Part shown: positions 41,680 to 50,197 of the stretch, piece by piece
Layout of the letters: each line of letters opens with the position of its first letter
Numbering within the stretch: position 1 is the stretch's first letter
DNA from: Mumia sp050632745
GTDB lineage: Bacteria > Actinomycetota > Actinomycetes > Propionibacteriales > Nocardioidaceae
Direction: 5' to 3'
DNA length: 64,000 nucleotides
Assembly: GCF_050632745.1 (NCBI RefSeq)
Contig: NZ_JBODSD010000001.1
Location: 434,001-498,000, forward strand
Made by a program: the position numbers and the translations under genes
Notes under the pieces: generated by a model
What the model saw: the letters and a program-made list of their open reading frames with translations, nothing else
Database searches by the model: none
Told to the model about the DNA's origin: nothing

Positions 41680-42626
41680 GACCTCAGCTCAGCGTGTCGA
41701 TCCGCAACTATGCGCAGACGGCCCCGGCGGACTGGAGGCACGTGCTCGACCAGGCGCGTGCAGCCGAGGACGCCGGCGTCGACAGGGTCTACGTCAGCGA
41801 CCACGTCCTGTTCGGGGGCGATCTGGCGGCGTACGGCGATCCGGGCAGCGGCGGGCGTGCGGGCGGCGCTCAGCCGACGGGCCCCGACGGCGAGTGGCTC
41901 GAGGCGCTGACGGTGATGTCGGCCCTCGCCGCAGTGACGAACCGCCTGCTCCTCGGCACCAACGTCCTGGTCGCGCCGCTGCGGCCGCCGGTGCTGCTGG
42001 CGAAGATGGCGGCGTCCCTCGATGCCCTGTCGCACGGGAGGTTCGAGCTGGGCGTCGGGGTCGGGTGGCAGCAGGCGGAGTACGCCGCGCTCGGCCTCGA
42101 CTTCGGGCGCCGGGGTGCGCTGCTCGACGAGCAGCTGGCGGCGTGCAAGGAGCTGTGGACCGCGCCGGTCGCGCGGTACGCCGGCGCGCACGTGGACTTC
42201 GAGGACGTGCACATGATGCCGAAGCCGGTACGGCCTGGCGGTGTGCCCGTCTGGATCGGCGGCAGTGCGCGACCCGTCGTCGCCCGGCGACTCGCGGCGT
42301 ACGGCGCCGGGTGGCTCCCGTGGAGCACGACGCCCGACACGTTCGCCGAGGCGGTCGGTCAGATGCGGGAGCTGGTCGAGGCCCAAGGCGCGAGCTTCGA
42401 CGACGTCCAGGTCGCCTACGCCCTGCCGAACCGCTTCACCGACGACCGGGGGATCGACCTCGAGGCGCTGTTCGCCGACGTGCCGAGCCTGGTCGAGCAG
42501 GGTGCGACCGACTTCCGCACGGGTCTGCGGGTGCCGCACGGCTACGACGAGGCGTACGCGATGTTCTCCGGACTGGTCGGGCAGTTCGACGAGGTGATCG
42601 GACGCCCGGTCTTGTCAACCAACTAG
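41676..42626 (+). CDS. LLM-class F420/flavin-dependent oxidoreductase
   Basis: The 316-residue luciferase-like protein has DRVYVSDHVLFGGDLAAYG, LLGTNVLVAPLRPPVLLAKMAASLD and GRFELGVGVGWQQAEYAALG, the usual cofactor-barrel motifs; actinobacterial members of this group often use F420. It is third in the O7 operon. Its stop TAG (42624-42626) is part of operator O8, so the end of this gene and the control site of the next operon coincide. Confidence 0.87.
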   Translation: MRPQLSVSIRNYAQTAPADWRHVLDQARAAEDAGVDRVYVSDHVLFGGDLAAYGDPGSGGRAGGAQPTGPDGEWLEALTVMSALAAVTNRLLLGTNVLVAPLRPPVLLAKMAASLDALSHGRFELGVGVGWQQAEYAALGLDFGRRGALLDEQLAACKELWTAPVARYAGAHVDFEDVHMMPKPVRPGGVPVWIGGSARPVVARRLAAYGAGWLPWSTTPDTFAEAVGQMRELVEAQGASFDDVQVAYALPNRFTDDRGIDLEALFADVPSLVEQGATDFRTGLRVPHGYDEAYAMFSGLVGQFDEVIGRPVLSTN

Positions 42627-42641
42627 ATAGTTGGGTATACA
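42619..42641. promoter_or_regulatory. Regulon operator O8 (CCAACT-AGAT-AGTTGG) with TATACA
   Basis: Two perfect arms (CCAACTA/TAGTTGG around GA) at 42619-42634, inside the 3' end of the LLM gene. TATACA at 42636-42641 is the -10 for the operon starting at GTG 42686. Confidence 0.7.
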
Positions 42642-42685
42642 GAACGTGACCAAGGGAGCTTCCCGGAGCGGGTTGAGGAGTCGGC

Positions 42686-43696
42686 GTGGACTTTGAGCTG
42701 TCTGCGGAGCAGCGCGACATCGTGGCCGCCTTCGACCGGGCCTTGTCGCGCGAGTCGTCGATCGAGCGCGTGCGGGCCGCGGAGAAGGCGGGCTTCGACC
42801 CCGACCTGTGGCGGGTGCTCCTCGACATGGGGGCGCTCGGCGTCGTCCAGCCCTCGGAGGACGGCGGACCGGGCAGCGGGGCCGTCGAGCTCTCGCTGAT
42901 CGCGGAGTCTCTCGGACGGCACCTCGGCTGCGTGCCGCTGGTCGAGGCGGCTGCCGCGGCTGTCCTGCTGGCCGAGAGCCGGGTGCCGGTTCCGAGCGGC
43001 GCCGTCGGCGACGACCTGGTCGTCTTCGCGCCACGACCCGCCCAGGGCGGAGTCGCGCAGGTGACGGCCGGTGCTGCGGTCGCCGAGGGGATCGTCGTCC
43101 TGGACGGAGCCGACCTCGTCCTCGCCACAGGAGCGGTCGCCGAGCCCGTTGACGACCTCGGGTTCACGGCTGCCGCGACGGTGCGCCTGGACGCGTCCGG
43201 CGTCGAGCGGACCGTGCTCGCGCGTGACGACGCGGCGTACGCGGCGTGGCGCCGCGGTGTGGGCCGGTGGCACGCCGGCACGGCTGCGGTCCTCGTGGGG
43301 ATCGCGGAGAAGGCGCTCCAGGTCGCCGTCGAGTACGCCACCGTGCGCGAGCAGTTCGGGGTGCCGATCGGGTCGTTCCAGGCGATCCAGCACGCCTTGG
43401 CCGAGGTGGCCGTCGAGGTGGACGGTGCGCGGCTCCTGTCACGTGCCGTCGGGTGGACCCTCGACCAGGCCGGCTCCGGCGACACGAGCGCGGCGACGGC
43501 GGCGTACGCCTTCGCGAGCGACGTCGCGGTCCGCGCGGCGGAGGTGTGCCTGCACGTCCACGGCGGCTACGGCTACACGCTCGAGTACGACGCCCAGCTC
43601 TTCCTGCGGCGGGCCAGAGCGCTGCGGCTCCACGGCGGGGATCCCGAGCGGCTCTGGGAAGCGGTCGGCGCGGCGACGATGGCGGAGGCACAGTGA
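42686..43696 (+). CDS. Acyl-CoA dehydrogenase, small partner lacking the catalytic base
   Basis: The 336-residue acyl-CoA dehydrogenase-fold protein has an N-terminal helical domain (MDFELSAEQRDIVAAFDRAL), a shortened beta domain and the C-terminal VREQFGVPIGSFQAIQHALAEV with CLHVHGGYGYTLEYDAQLFLRRA. It lacks the GTSE catalytic motif found in the next gene. GTG 42686 follows GAGGAG. It is the first gene of the O8 operon and its stop abuts the partner's ATG, so a mixed alpha2beta2 enzyme is likely. Here the small partner comes first, the reverse of the 38.3 kb pair. Confidence 0.87.
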   Translation: MDFELSAEQRDIVAAFDRALSRESSIERVRAAEKAGFDPDLWRVLLDMGALGVVQPSEDGGPGSGAVELSLIAESLGRHLGCVPLVEAAAAAVLLAESRVPVPSGAVGDDLVVFAPRPAQGGVAQVTAGAAVAEGIVVLDGADLVLATGAVAEPVDDLGFTAAATVRLDASGVERTVLARDDAAYAAWRRGVGRWHAGTAAVLVGIAEKALQVAVEYATVREQFGVPIGSFQAIQHALAEVAVEVDGARLLSRAVGWTLDQAGSGDTSAATAAYAFASDVAVRAAEVCLHVHGGYGYTLEYDAQLFLRRARALRLHGGDPERLWEAVGAATMAEAQ

Positions 43697-44856
43697 TGGA
43701 CTTCGGGACCGACGACCACGCCGAGGCGCTCCGGACGGAGGTCCGCGCGTTCGCCGAGGAGCACCTCACGCCTGCGGTCCGCGCCCGGGTGGCCGAGTCC
43801 GGCAACTACCACGACGACGCGTTCCACCAGGCGATGGCGGAGCGCGGTTGGGTCGGTGCGCACTGGGACCCCGAGGACGGTGGGCAGGGCTGGCCGCGGG
43901 CGTACAGCGACGTGGTCTACGAGGAGCTGGCCGCCGCGGGTGCCCCCGTCGAGGGGCTGGCGATCACGCAGATCATCGGCGAGGCGATCCGCCGCGTGGG
44001 GACGCCGGAGCAGAAGGCGCGCTTCCTGCCGGCGATCTGCCGGGGCGAGGTCCTGCTCGCGCTGGGTTACAGCGAGCCGGCCTCGGGCTCCGACCTGGCG
44101 TCGGTCCAGACCCGGGCCGTCCGCGACGGCGACGGCTGGGTGATCGACGGCCAGAAGATCTTCACGACCGCCGGCAGCATCGCCGACTACGTCTTCCTGC
44201 TCGCGCGGACGGACCCGACGGTGCCCAAGCACGCCGGTCTCACCCTCTTCCTCGTCCCCACCGACGATCCCGGGTTCTCAGCGGCGCCGATCTTCACGCT
44301 CAGCGGCCAGCGGACCAACACGACGTACTACTCCGACATCCGCGTCGCGGACACCGCGCGGCTCGGGGCGGAAGGTGCGGGGTGGGAGATCGTCAACGTC
44401 GCCCTCGCGTTCGAGCGGGGCGGTGAGTTCGCCGCCCAGCTGCGGCGCCTCGTCCAGGCGGCGGTCGCCTGGGCGCGGACGGGCGACCACGGGTCCGATC
44501 CACGTTTCCTGGCGCGCCTCGGTCGCGCCGCCGCGTCGGCCGAGGTGGCCCGGCTGCTCGGGGCGTACGCCTCGTGGTCCCGCGAGACCGCCCGCGCCGG
44601 CGCGGTCGAGGGCACGATCGCGAAGGTCTACGGCACGGAGGCGCTCCAGCGCGCGAGCAGCGCACTGCTCGACGGCGCCGGCGTCGAGGGGCTCGCGAAC
44701 GAGCGCACGGACGAGTCGCCGGCCGCCGAGGTTCAGCACCTCTACCGCGAGTCCCAGATCGCCACCATCTACGGCGGCACCTCCGAGGTGCTCAAGACCG
44801 TCATCGCCCAGCAACGGCTGGGACTGCCGCGCCCACCCCGATCGTCGTCGCGCTGA
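43696..44856 (+). CDS. Acyl-CoA dehydrogenase, catalytic partner
   Basis: The 386-residue protein has GYSEPASGSDLASVQTRAV, GQKIFTTAGSIADYVFLLART and QIATIYGGTSEVLKTVIAQQ, with Glu in GGTSE as the catalytic base. It belongs to the two-subunit group with the gene at 42686, whose stop shares a base with this ATG. An acyl-CoA ligase follows 39 bases later, suggesting that ligase and dehydrogenase handle the same acid. The end (RPPRSSSR) is disordered. Confidence 0.9.
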   Translation: MDFGTDDHAEALRTEVRAFAEEHLTPAVRARVAESGNYHDDAFHQAMAERGWVGAHWDPEDGGQGWPRAYSDVVYEELAAAGAPVEGLAITQIIGEAIRRVGTPEQKARFLPAICRGEVLLALGYSEPASGSDLASVQTRAVRDGDGWVIDGQKIFTTAGSIADYVFLLARTDPTVPKHAGLTLFLVPTDDPGFSAAPIFTLSGQRTNTTYYSDIRVADTARLGAEGAGWEIVNVALAFERGGEFAAQLRRLVQAAVAWARTGDHGSDPRFLARLGRAAASAEVARLLGAYASWSRETARAGAVEGTIAKVYGTEALQRASSALLDGAGVEGLANERTDESPAAEVQHLYRESQIATIYGGTSEVLKTVIAQQRLGLPRPPRSSSR

Positions 44857-44895
44857 CGGCACCCCGCCCGTCCCGATCCTGCAGGAGGAACCACC

Positions 44896-46524
44896 ATGGC
44901 TGCCGAGGTCCACGAGAACATCGCGACCGTCTGGGAGACGATCGCCGAGGTGCGGCCCGACGCTCTCGCCCAGGCGCACGGCGACCGTCGCTTCACCTGG
45001 TCGGCGTTCGAACGGCGCGCCAACGGCGTGGCGCGCACGCTGCTCGACCCGCGCGCCAGCAAGGACGACCGGGTGGCGCTGTTCCTCCGCAACAGCCCGG
45101 AGTACCTCGAGGTCCAGCACGCGGCCTTCAAGATCGGGATCCCCGCGATCAACACGAACTACCGCTACCGCGACGAGGAGCTGCGCTACCTCTTCGACGA
45201 CGCGGACGTGACGTCGGTGGTGTTCCACGGCGCGTTCACCGAGACGATGGCCTCGCTGCGTGCCGATCTGCCCCACGTCCGTCAGTACCTCCACGTCGAC
45301 GACGGCACGGAGGCGTGCCCGGAGTGGGCGGTCCCGTACGAGCAGGCGGCCGCGGCTGATGCCGGACAGGTCCGTTCCGCGTGGGGCCGTTCGGGCGACG
45401 ACCTCTTCCTCCTCTACACCGGCGGCACGACCGGCATGCCCAAGGGCGTCATGTGGCGGGTGATCGACATGCTCCGTCAGATCAACGACGTCGCGGGTCT
45501 CTCCTTCGACCTCGACGATCTCGAGGCGAGCATCCGGAGCACTCTCGTCGAGCCGGGACCGGTGCACATCTCGTGCAGCCCGTTCATGCACGGCAGCGGC
45601 TGGTTCGGGGCGACGATGGCGATGCACAAGGGCGGTGCCGTCGCGTCGTTGGTCTCGCCCTCGCTCGACCCAGTGGAGCTGCTCGACACCATCGACCACC
45701 ACCGGGTCCAGAGCCTGACCATCGCCGGCGAGGTCTTCGCCCGGCGGATCCTGGCGGCACGGGCCGAGGACCCCGAGCGGTGGGACGTGTCGTCGGTGCG
45801 CAACCTCCTGTCGTCAGGGGGCATGCTCAGCGAGGCGAGCAAGGAGGGCCTTCTCGAGCTCTGGCCCGAGGCGTCGATCCTCGACGGGTTCTCGTCGTCG
45901 GAGGGGTTCGGGATGGGGTGGTCCGTCGCCACGAAGGGCAACATCCCTTCGACCGGGAGGTTCAGCCCCGGGGCCAACACGCGGGTCCTCGACGAGGACG
46001 GCGAGCCGGTCGAAGCAGGATCGGACGTGGTGGGCACGCTCGTCGTCGTGGGACGGCTGCCCCTCGGCTACTACAAGGACCCGGAGAAGTCCGAGCGGAC
46101 GTTCCCCGTCGTCGACGGTGAGCGACGGTCCGTCCCCGGCGACCGTGCCGTCGTGCTGGAGGACGGCACGATCCAGCTGATGGGCCGGGACTCCCTGTGC
46201 ATCACGTCGGGCGGCGAGAAGATCTTCACCGAGGAGGTCGAGGGGGTCATCCTCGATCACGAGAGCGTGGCCGACGTCCTGGTGATCGGCCTGCCGGATC
46301 CCGAGTGGGGGCAGACGGTCGCGGCGGTCGTCAGCCTCGACCCCGAGGCTCCGGCCATCGGAGCCGGCGAGGTCGTCGCGCACGTGAAGGAGAGGCTCGC
46401 GAGCTACAAGGCGCCGCGGCACGTCGCGATCGTCGAGACCGTGCCGCGCGGCCCGAACGGCAAGGCGGTCTACTCCGAGGCGCGTCGGATCGCCGAGGAG
46501 CTTCGCCAGCCGGCCACGGCCTAG
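44896..46524 (+). CDS. Acyl-CoA synthetase (AMP-forming, ANL superfamily)
   Basis: The 542-residue enzyme has the P-loop FLLYTGGTTGMPKGVMW, GRDSLCITSGGEKIFTEEVE in the hinge region, and the C-terminal PRGPNGKAVYSE with the catalytic Lys. The Gly-Gly-Thr-Thr-Gly loop and the insertion around residues 190-220 are common in actinobacterial ligases for cyclic or steroid-derived acids. ATG 44896 follows a perfect AGGAGG. It sits between the dehydrogenase pair and an NTF2-fold protein in the O8 operon. Confidence 0.9.
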   Translation: MAAEVHENIATVWETIAEVRPDALAQAHGDRRFTWSAFERRANGVARTLLDPRASKDDRVALFLRNSPEYLEVQHAAFKIGIPAINTNYRYRDEELRYLFDDADVTSVVFHGAFTETMASLRADLPHVRQYLHVDDGTEACPEWAVPYEQAAAADAGQVRSAWGRSGDDLFLLYTGGTTGMPKGVMWRVIDMLRQINDVAGLSFDLDDLEASIRSTLVEPGPVHISCSPFMHGSGWFGATMAMHKGGAVASLVSPSLDPVELLDTIDHHRVQSLTIAGEVFARRILAARAEDPERWDVSSVRNLLSSGGMLSEASKEGLLELWPEASILDGFSSSEGFGMGWSVATKGNIPSTGRFSPGANTRVLDEDGEPVEAGSDVVGTLVVVGRLPLGYYKDPEKSERTFPVVDGERRSVPGDRAVVLEDGTIQLMGRDSLCITSGGEKIFTEEVEGVILDHESVADVLVIGLPDPEWGQTVAAVVSLDPEAPAIGAGEVVAHVKERLASYKAPRHVAIVETVPRGPNGKAVYSEARRIAEELRQPATA

Positions 46525-46547
46525 GTCCTGCGGCGGCGGAGCGCGGC

Positions 46548-47030
46548 GTGGTCTGCGACGAGGTGCTGATCCAGCAGACCGTCAACCTCTACGCGCTCGT
46601 CGTCGACAGCCGTCGCTGGGACCTCTTCGAGCAGGTCTTCGTGGAGAACGTGCGAGCGGACTACGGATCGCAGGGCTGCTGGTCCGACCGCGCGGCGTTC
46701 GTCGCGGACTTCGCGCGCCTGCACGCGCCGTACGACCACACGCAGCACCTCGTCGCGGGCCACGTCGTCCGGCTCGAGGGTGATGGCGCCGCCGCGTTCT
46801 CCCGCGTGTCATGGCGCCTGGCCGTGCGGACCGAGGACGGGTACGCCGGACGCGAGGGCAACGCCTGGTACGACGACGTGCTGCGCCGCACCGTCGACGG
46901 GTGGCGGATCACCGAGCGGCGGTGCCGGATCACCTGGTCGCAGCCGATCGCGCCAGGGGGCGGGGGCGACGTCGCGGCCCCTCGGCTGGCGCAGCTCCAT
47001 GCCGCCGAGCTGCGCTGGCCGAGGTCCTAG
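46548..47030 (+). CDS. NTF2-fold (SnoaL-like) protein
   Basis: The 160-residue protein has IQQTVNLYALVVDSRRWDLFEQVF, TQHLVAGHVVRLEGDGAAAFSRVSW and AWYDDVLRRTVDGWRITERRCR, the SnoaL-like cone fold. A small isomerase, dehydratase or binding role is possible. GTG 46548 follows GGAG. It ends the O8 operon, and its stop overlaps by four bases (CTAG) with the stop of the convergent oxidoreductase gene. Confidence 0.76.
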   Translation: MVCDEVLIQQTVNLYALVVDSRRWDLFEQVFVENVRADYGSQGCWSDRAAFVADFARLHAPYDHTQHLVAGHVVRLEGDGAAAFSRVSWRLAVRTEDGYAGREGNAWYDDVLRRTVDGWRITERRCRITWSQPIAPGGGGDVAAPRLAQLHAAELRWPRS

Positions 47031-47983
47031 GGCCTGAGCACCAGCCGGCCGCGTGCCCGTCGGTCCTCCAGGGTGCGCAACGCGTCGGCCGCGCTGTCGA
47101 GAGGGAGGACGCGATCGATGACCGGCCGGAGCTCGGGGTGCTCGTGCATGAGGACGACGAGCCGGTCCCACTCCTCGCGCAACGTCTCGGGCTGGTTGAC
47201 GAGGTAGGCGCCCCAGCCCACACCGACGAGGTCCACCTGGTGCTCGAGCGTCAGGCTGACGTCGATCGTCGGGATCGTCCCCGAGGCGAAGCCCAGCACG
47301 AGCGCCCGACCCCCGGCCCCCATGCAGGCGAGCGACTGCTCGATGCGGTCGCCGCCGACGGGGTCCACGACCACGTCGACCCCCTCGCCGCCGGTGAGCG
47401 CCGTCGTCGCGGCCGCGAATCCTTCGACCGGGACGACGTGCAGCCGCGCGTCGACGATCGGCAGCGGGCTCGAGGTGACGGCGACGACCTGCGACGCCCC
47501 GAGGGCGAGGGCGAGCTGGATCGACGCCGTCCCCACCCCACCGGAGGCGCCGTGCACGAGGACACGCTCGCCGGCCTTCATCCGCCCTCGCCTGCCGAGG
47601 CCGAACATCATCGTGAGGTAGTTCGCCGGCAGGCACGCCCCGTCCTCGAAGGTGATGTCGTCGGGCAGCGGCAGGACGCGTCCGCACGGCACGCTGGCCT
47701 GCTCGGCGAACCCCGTGTAGCTGGAGCACACGACGCGGTCACCGACCGTGAATCCGGATCGCGCCGGTGCGTCCAGGACGACCCCGGCGAACTCGCCGCC
47801 GAGGACGAAGGGCAGGTCCGGGACCTCCTGGTAGCGCCCGTACGCGAGGAGCAGGTCGGGGAAGGTCACGCCCGCCGCCCGCACCTCGACCAGGACGTGG
47901 TCGGGGTGCGGGCGAGGCGCGGGCACGTCGCGCACGTGCACGCCGGCCGGGCCGGTCCGGTCCGTGACGAGGACGGCTCTCAT
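47027..47983 (-). CDS. Zinc-free medium-chain NADPH:quinone oxidoreductase-like enzyme
   Basis: The 318-residue protein has the MDR plan: GVTFPDLLLAYGRYQ, a GroES-like N-terminal half, the Rossmann motif VLVHGASGGVGTASIQLA and VVVDPVGGDRIEQSLACMG. The zinc-binding Cys/His set of alcohol dehydrogenases is absent. Such enzymes reduce quinones or enoyl compounds using NADPH. It follows the thiolase gene (31 bases) on the minus strand, so it is probably transcribed from the O9 divergent promoter. Confidence 0.87.
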   Translation of the reverse strand: MRAVLVTDRTGPAGVHVRDVPAPRPHPDHVLVEVRAAGVTFPDLLLAYGRYQEVPDLPFVLGGEFAGVVLDAPARSGFTVGDRVVCSSYTGFAEQASVPCGRVLPLPDDITFEDGACLPANYLTMMFGLGRRGRMKAGERVLVHGASGGVGTASIQLALALGASQVVAVTSSPLPIVDARLHVVPVEGFAAATTALTGGEGVDVVVDPVGGDRIEQSLACMGAGGRALVLGFASGTIPTIDVSLTLEHQVDLVGVGWGAYLVNQPETLREEWDRLVVLMHEHPELRPVIDRVLPLDSAADALRTLEDRRARGRLVLRP

Positions 47984-48014
47984 GTCGCGACCGGGTTGCT
48001 CGCCGCGTCCCGCG

Positions 48015-49238
48015 TCAGATCCGCTCGACGACGGTCGCCGTGCCCATGCCGCCGCCGGTGCACATGGTGACGAGGCCGGTCGTCCGGTCGCCGCGCTCGA
48101 GCTCGTCGATCAGGGTCGCCATCAGGATCGGCCCGCTCGCGCCGATGGGGTGACCGAGGGCGATGGCGCCGCCGTTGACGTTGACGCGGTCGAGGTCCAC
48201 CTTGGCCTCGCGGCTGAACCGCAGCACGACCGAGGCGAACGCCTCGTTGACCTCGAACAGGTCGATGTCCTGGAGGGACATCCCGGCGAGCTCGGCGCAC
48301 CTCTGGGCCGCCGGGCCGGGCGCCGTCAGCATGATGACGGGCTCGGCGCCGGCGGTGGCTGTCGCGACGATGCGGGCGCGGGGCGCCCAGCCCTGGGCCC
48401 GGGCGTACGCCTCGCTGGTGACGAGCACCGCCGCGGCTCCGTCGGCGAGGCCGGACGAGTTGCCGGCGTGGTGCACGTGCGCGATCTCGTCGACCTCGGG
48501 ATAGGTCCGGATCGCCATCGCGTCGAACGGCTCCGCGTACCCCTCGAACGTCTGGCTCCCGAGCCCACCGAACGACGGCTTGAGCCCGGCGAGCGCCTCG
48601 GCGGTGGTGGCGCGGGGGAGCTCCTCGTGGTCGAGCACGACCGTGCCGTCGGGCGCCAGCACCGGAACCATCGACCGCGCGAACCGGTCGTCCGCGATCG
48701 CCACGGCCGCGCGACGCTGGGACTCCGCGGCGAGCGCGTCGACGTCGGTGCGCGAGAACCCCTCGACCGTCGCGATCAGGTCGGCGGAGATGCCCTGCGG
48801 GATGATCGGGTAGCGCTCGCGCAGCCGCTCGTTGCCGGCGTCGAGCGTCGTGCGGTCCGGCATCGGGTACTGCGACATCATGTCGACGCCCGCGGCGACG
48901 ACCACGTCCGCCTGGCCGGACTCGACCATCATCGCGGCCGCGTTGATGGCCTGCTGCCCCGACCCGCAGGCACGGTTGAGGGTGACGCCGGGAACGGTCG
49001 TCGGCCAGCCTGCGGCGAGAGCGGCCAGGCGCCCGACGTTGTCGCCGTGGCTGCCGACGGGATTGCCGCACCCGGTGATGACGTCGGCGACCGTCGACGG
49101 ATCGAGGGTGTTGCGACGCTGCAGCTCGCGCAGCACGCCGGCGAGCAGCTCCTGGGGGTGGATGCTGCTGAGCGCGCCCCCGGGCTTGCCCTTGCCTCGG
49201 GGGGTCCTGACGGTATCGACGATGACGACGTTCTTCAT
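48015..49238 (-). CDS. Thiolase (acetyl-CoA C-acyltransferase)
   Basis: The 407-residue enzyme has the nucleophile Cys91 in LNRACGSGQQA, VNEAFASVV, GHPIGASG with the catalytic His and CTGGGMGTA with the second Cys. It releases acetyl- or propionyl-CoA from 3-ketoacyl-CoA. ATG 49238 has no ribosome site, and TAAAGT (minus strand, 49252-49247) ends eight bases upstream, so the mRNA is nearly leaderless. It diverges from the SDR/ligase/MaoC/crotonase operon around O9, together giving an almost complete beta-oxidation set. Confidence 0.92.
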   Translation of the reverse strand: MKNVVIVDTVRTPRGKGKPGGALSSIHPQELLAGVLRELQRRNTLDPSTVADVITGCGNPVGSHGDNVGRLAALAAGWPTTVPGVTLNRACGSGQQAINAAAMMVESGQADVVVAAGVDMMSQYPMPDRTTLDAGNERLRERYPIIPQGISADLIATVEGFSRTDVDALAAESQRRAAVAIADDRFARSMVPVLAPDGTVVLDHEELPRATTAEALAGLKPSFGGLGSQTFEGYAEPFDAMAIRTYPEVDEIAHVHHAGNSSGLADGAAAVLVTSEAYARAQGWAPRARIVATATAGAEPVIMLTAPGPAAQRCAELAGMSLQDIDLFEVNEAFASVVLRFSREAKVDLDRVNVNGGAIALGHPIGASGPILMATLIDELERGDRTTGLVTMCTGGGMGTATVVERI

Positions 49239-49252
49239 GTCGCGACACTTTA

Positions 49253-49279
49253 CTGCCCGACTGGTTGGTTGGCTATACT
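49253..49279. promoter_or_regulatory. Regulon operator O9 (CTGCCC-GACT-GGTTGG) with TATACT
   Basis: The right half-site is perfect and repeated (GGTTGGTTGG), the left half weak. TATACT at 49274-49279 is a strong plus-strand -10 for the SDR operon. The thiolase start on the minus strand is only 15 bases away, so one site can serve both. Confidence 0.62.
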
Positions 49280-49327
49280 GAGCGCCACCGCGGCTCGGCA
49301 GGGTCGCCACGAGCAGGAGGAGCGCAC

Positions 49328-50194
49328 ATGGCAGAGCTTCGTTTCGACGACCGGGTGGCGGTCGTGACCGGCGGGGGCGGGGGACTGGGCCGGGCGTACG
49401 CGCGGCTGCTCGCGTCGCGGGGCGCGAAGGTCGTCGTCAACGATCTCGACGTCAAGGACGACGAGGGTCGTACGCCTGCCGGTGCCCTGGTCGAGGAGAT
49501 CACCGAGTCCGGGGGGACGGCCATCGCCCACGACGGGTCCATCGGTGAGACCGGCGCCGGGGAGGCGGTCGTCGCGACCGCGCTCGACGCGTTCGGCCGC
49601 GTGGACGTCCTGGTGAACAACGCCGGCATGGTGCGCGACCGGTCGTTCGCGAAGATGTCCGACGAGGAGCTGTCCGACGTGCTCGCCGTCCACTACTTCG
49701 GAGCGTACGCCCTGACGAAGGCCGCGTGGCCGCACCTGCGCGCTCAGGAGTACGGCCGCATCGTCTTCACGACCTCCGTCGCCGGGCTGTACGGCAACCT
49801 CGGTCAGGCGAACTACTCCTCCGCCAAGGCCGCGCTCGTCGGACTCGGCCGTACGCTCGCCGTGGAGGGTGCCCGAAACGGCATCAAGGTCAACCTGATC
49901 TCGCCCGGGGCCGCCACCGCGATGACGGCGGCGATGCTCCCCGAGCGCCTCCACGAGAAGATGTCGCCGGACCGCGTCGCGCCGATGGTCGGCTACCTGT
50001 GCCACGAGTCGTGCGAGGTCACCGGTGAGGTCTTCCACGCCGTCGCCGGGACGTTCGCGCGCACGTTCATCGCCCAGACGCAGGGCTACGAGAACGCTGA
50101 GGCGACGATCGACGACGTCGCCGCGAACCTCGGACAGATCATGGACCTGTCCGAGTGGAGCATCCCCGGCCAGGCCGTCGAGCTTCCGGAGTGA
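49328..50194 (+). CDS. SDR dehydrogenase, 3-hydroxyacyl-CoA dehydrogenase (MFE-2) type
   Basis: The 288-residue short-chain dehydrogenase has the cofactor motif TGGGGGLGRAYA, NNAGMVRDRSF and the catalytic SVAGLYGNLGQANYSSAK with Ser, Tyr and Lys. The insertion with DDEGRTPAGALVEEI and the C-terminal extension match the dehydrogenase domain of the peroxisomal multifunctional enzyme 2 (17-beta-HSD4). It likely oxidises (3R)-hydroxyacyl-CoA. AGGAGG precedes ATG 49328. It shares the operon with a ligase, a MaoC hydratase 2 and a crotonase, the expected partners. Confidence 0.88.
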   Translation: MAELRFDDRVAVVTGGGGGLGRAYARLLASRGAKVVVNDLDVKDDEGRTPAGALVEEITESGGTAIAHDGSIGETGAGEAVVATALDAFGRVDVLVNNAGMVRDRSFAKMSDEELSDVLAVHYFGAYALTKAAWPHLRAQEYGRIVFTTSVAGLYGNLGQANYSSAKAALVGLGRTLAVEGARNGIKVNLISPGAATAMTAAMLPERLHEKMSPDRVAPMVGYLCHESCEVTGEVFHAVAGTFARTFIAQTQGYENAEATIDDVAANLGQIMDLSEWSIPGQAVELPE

Positions 50195-50197
50195 CCG

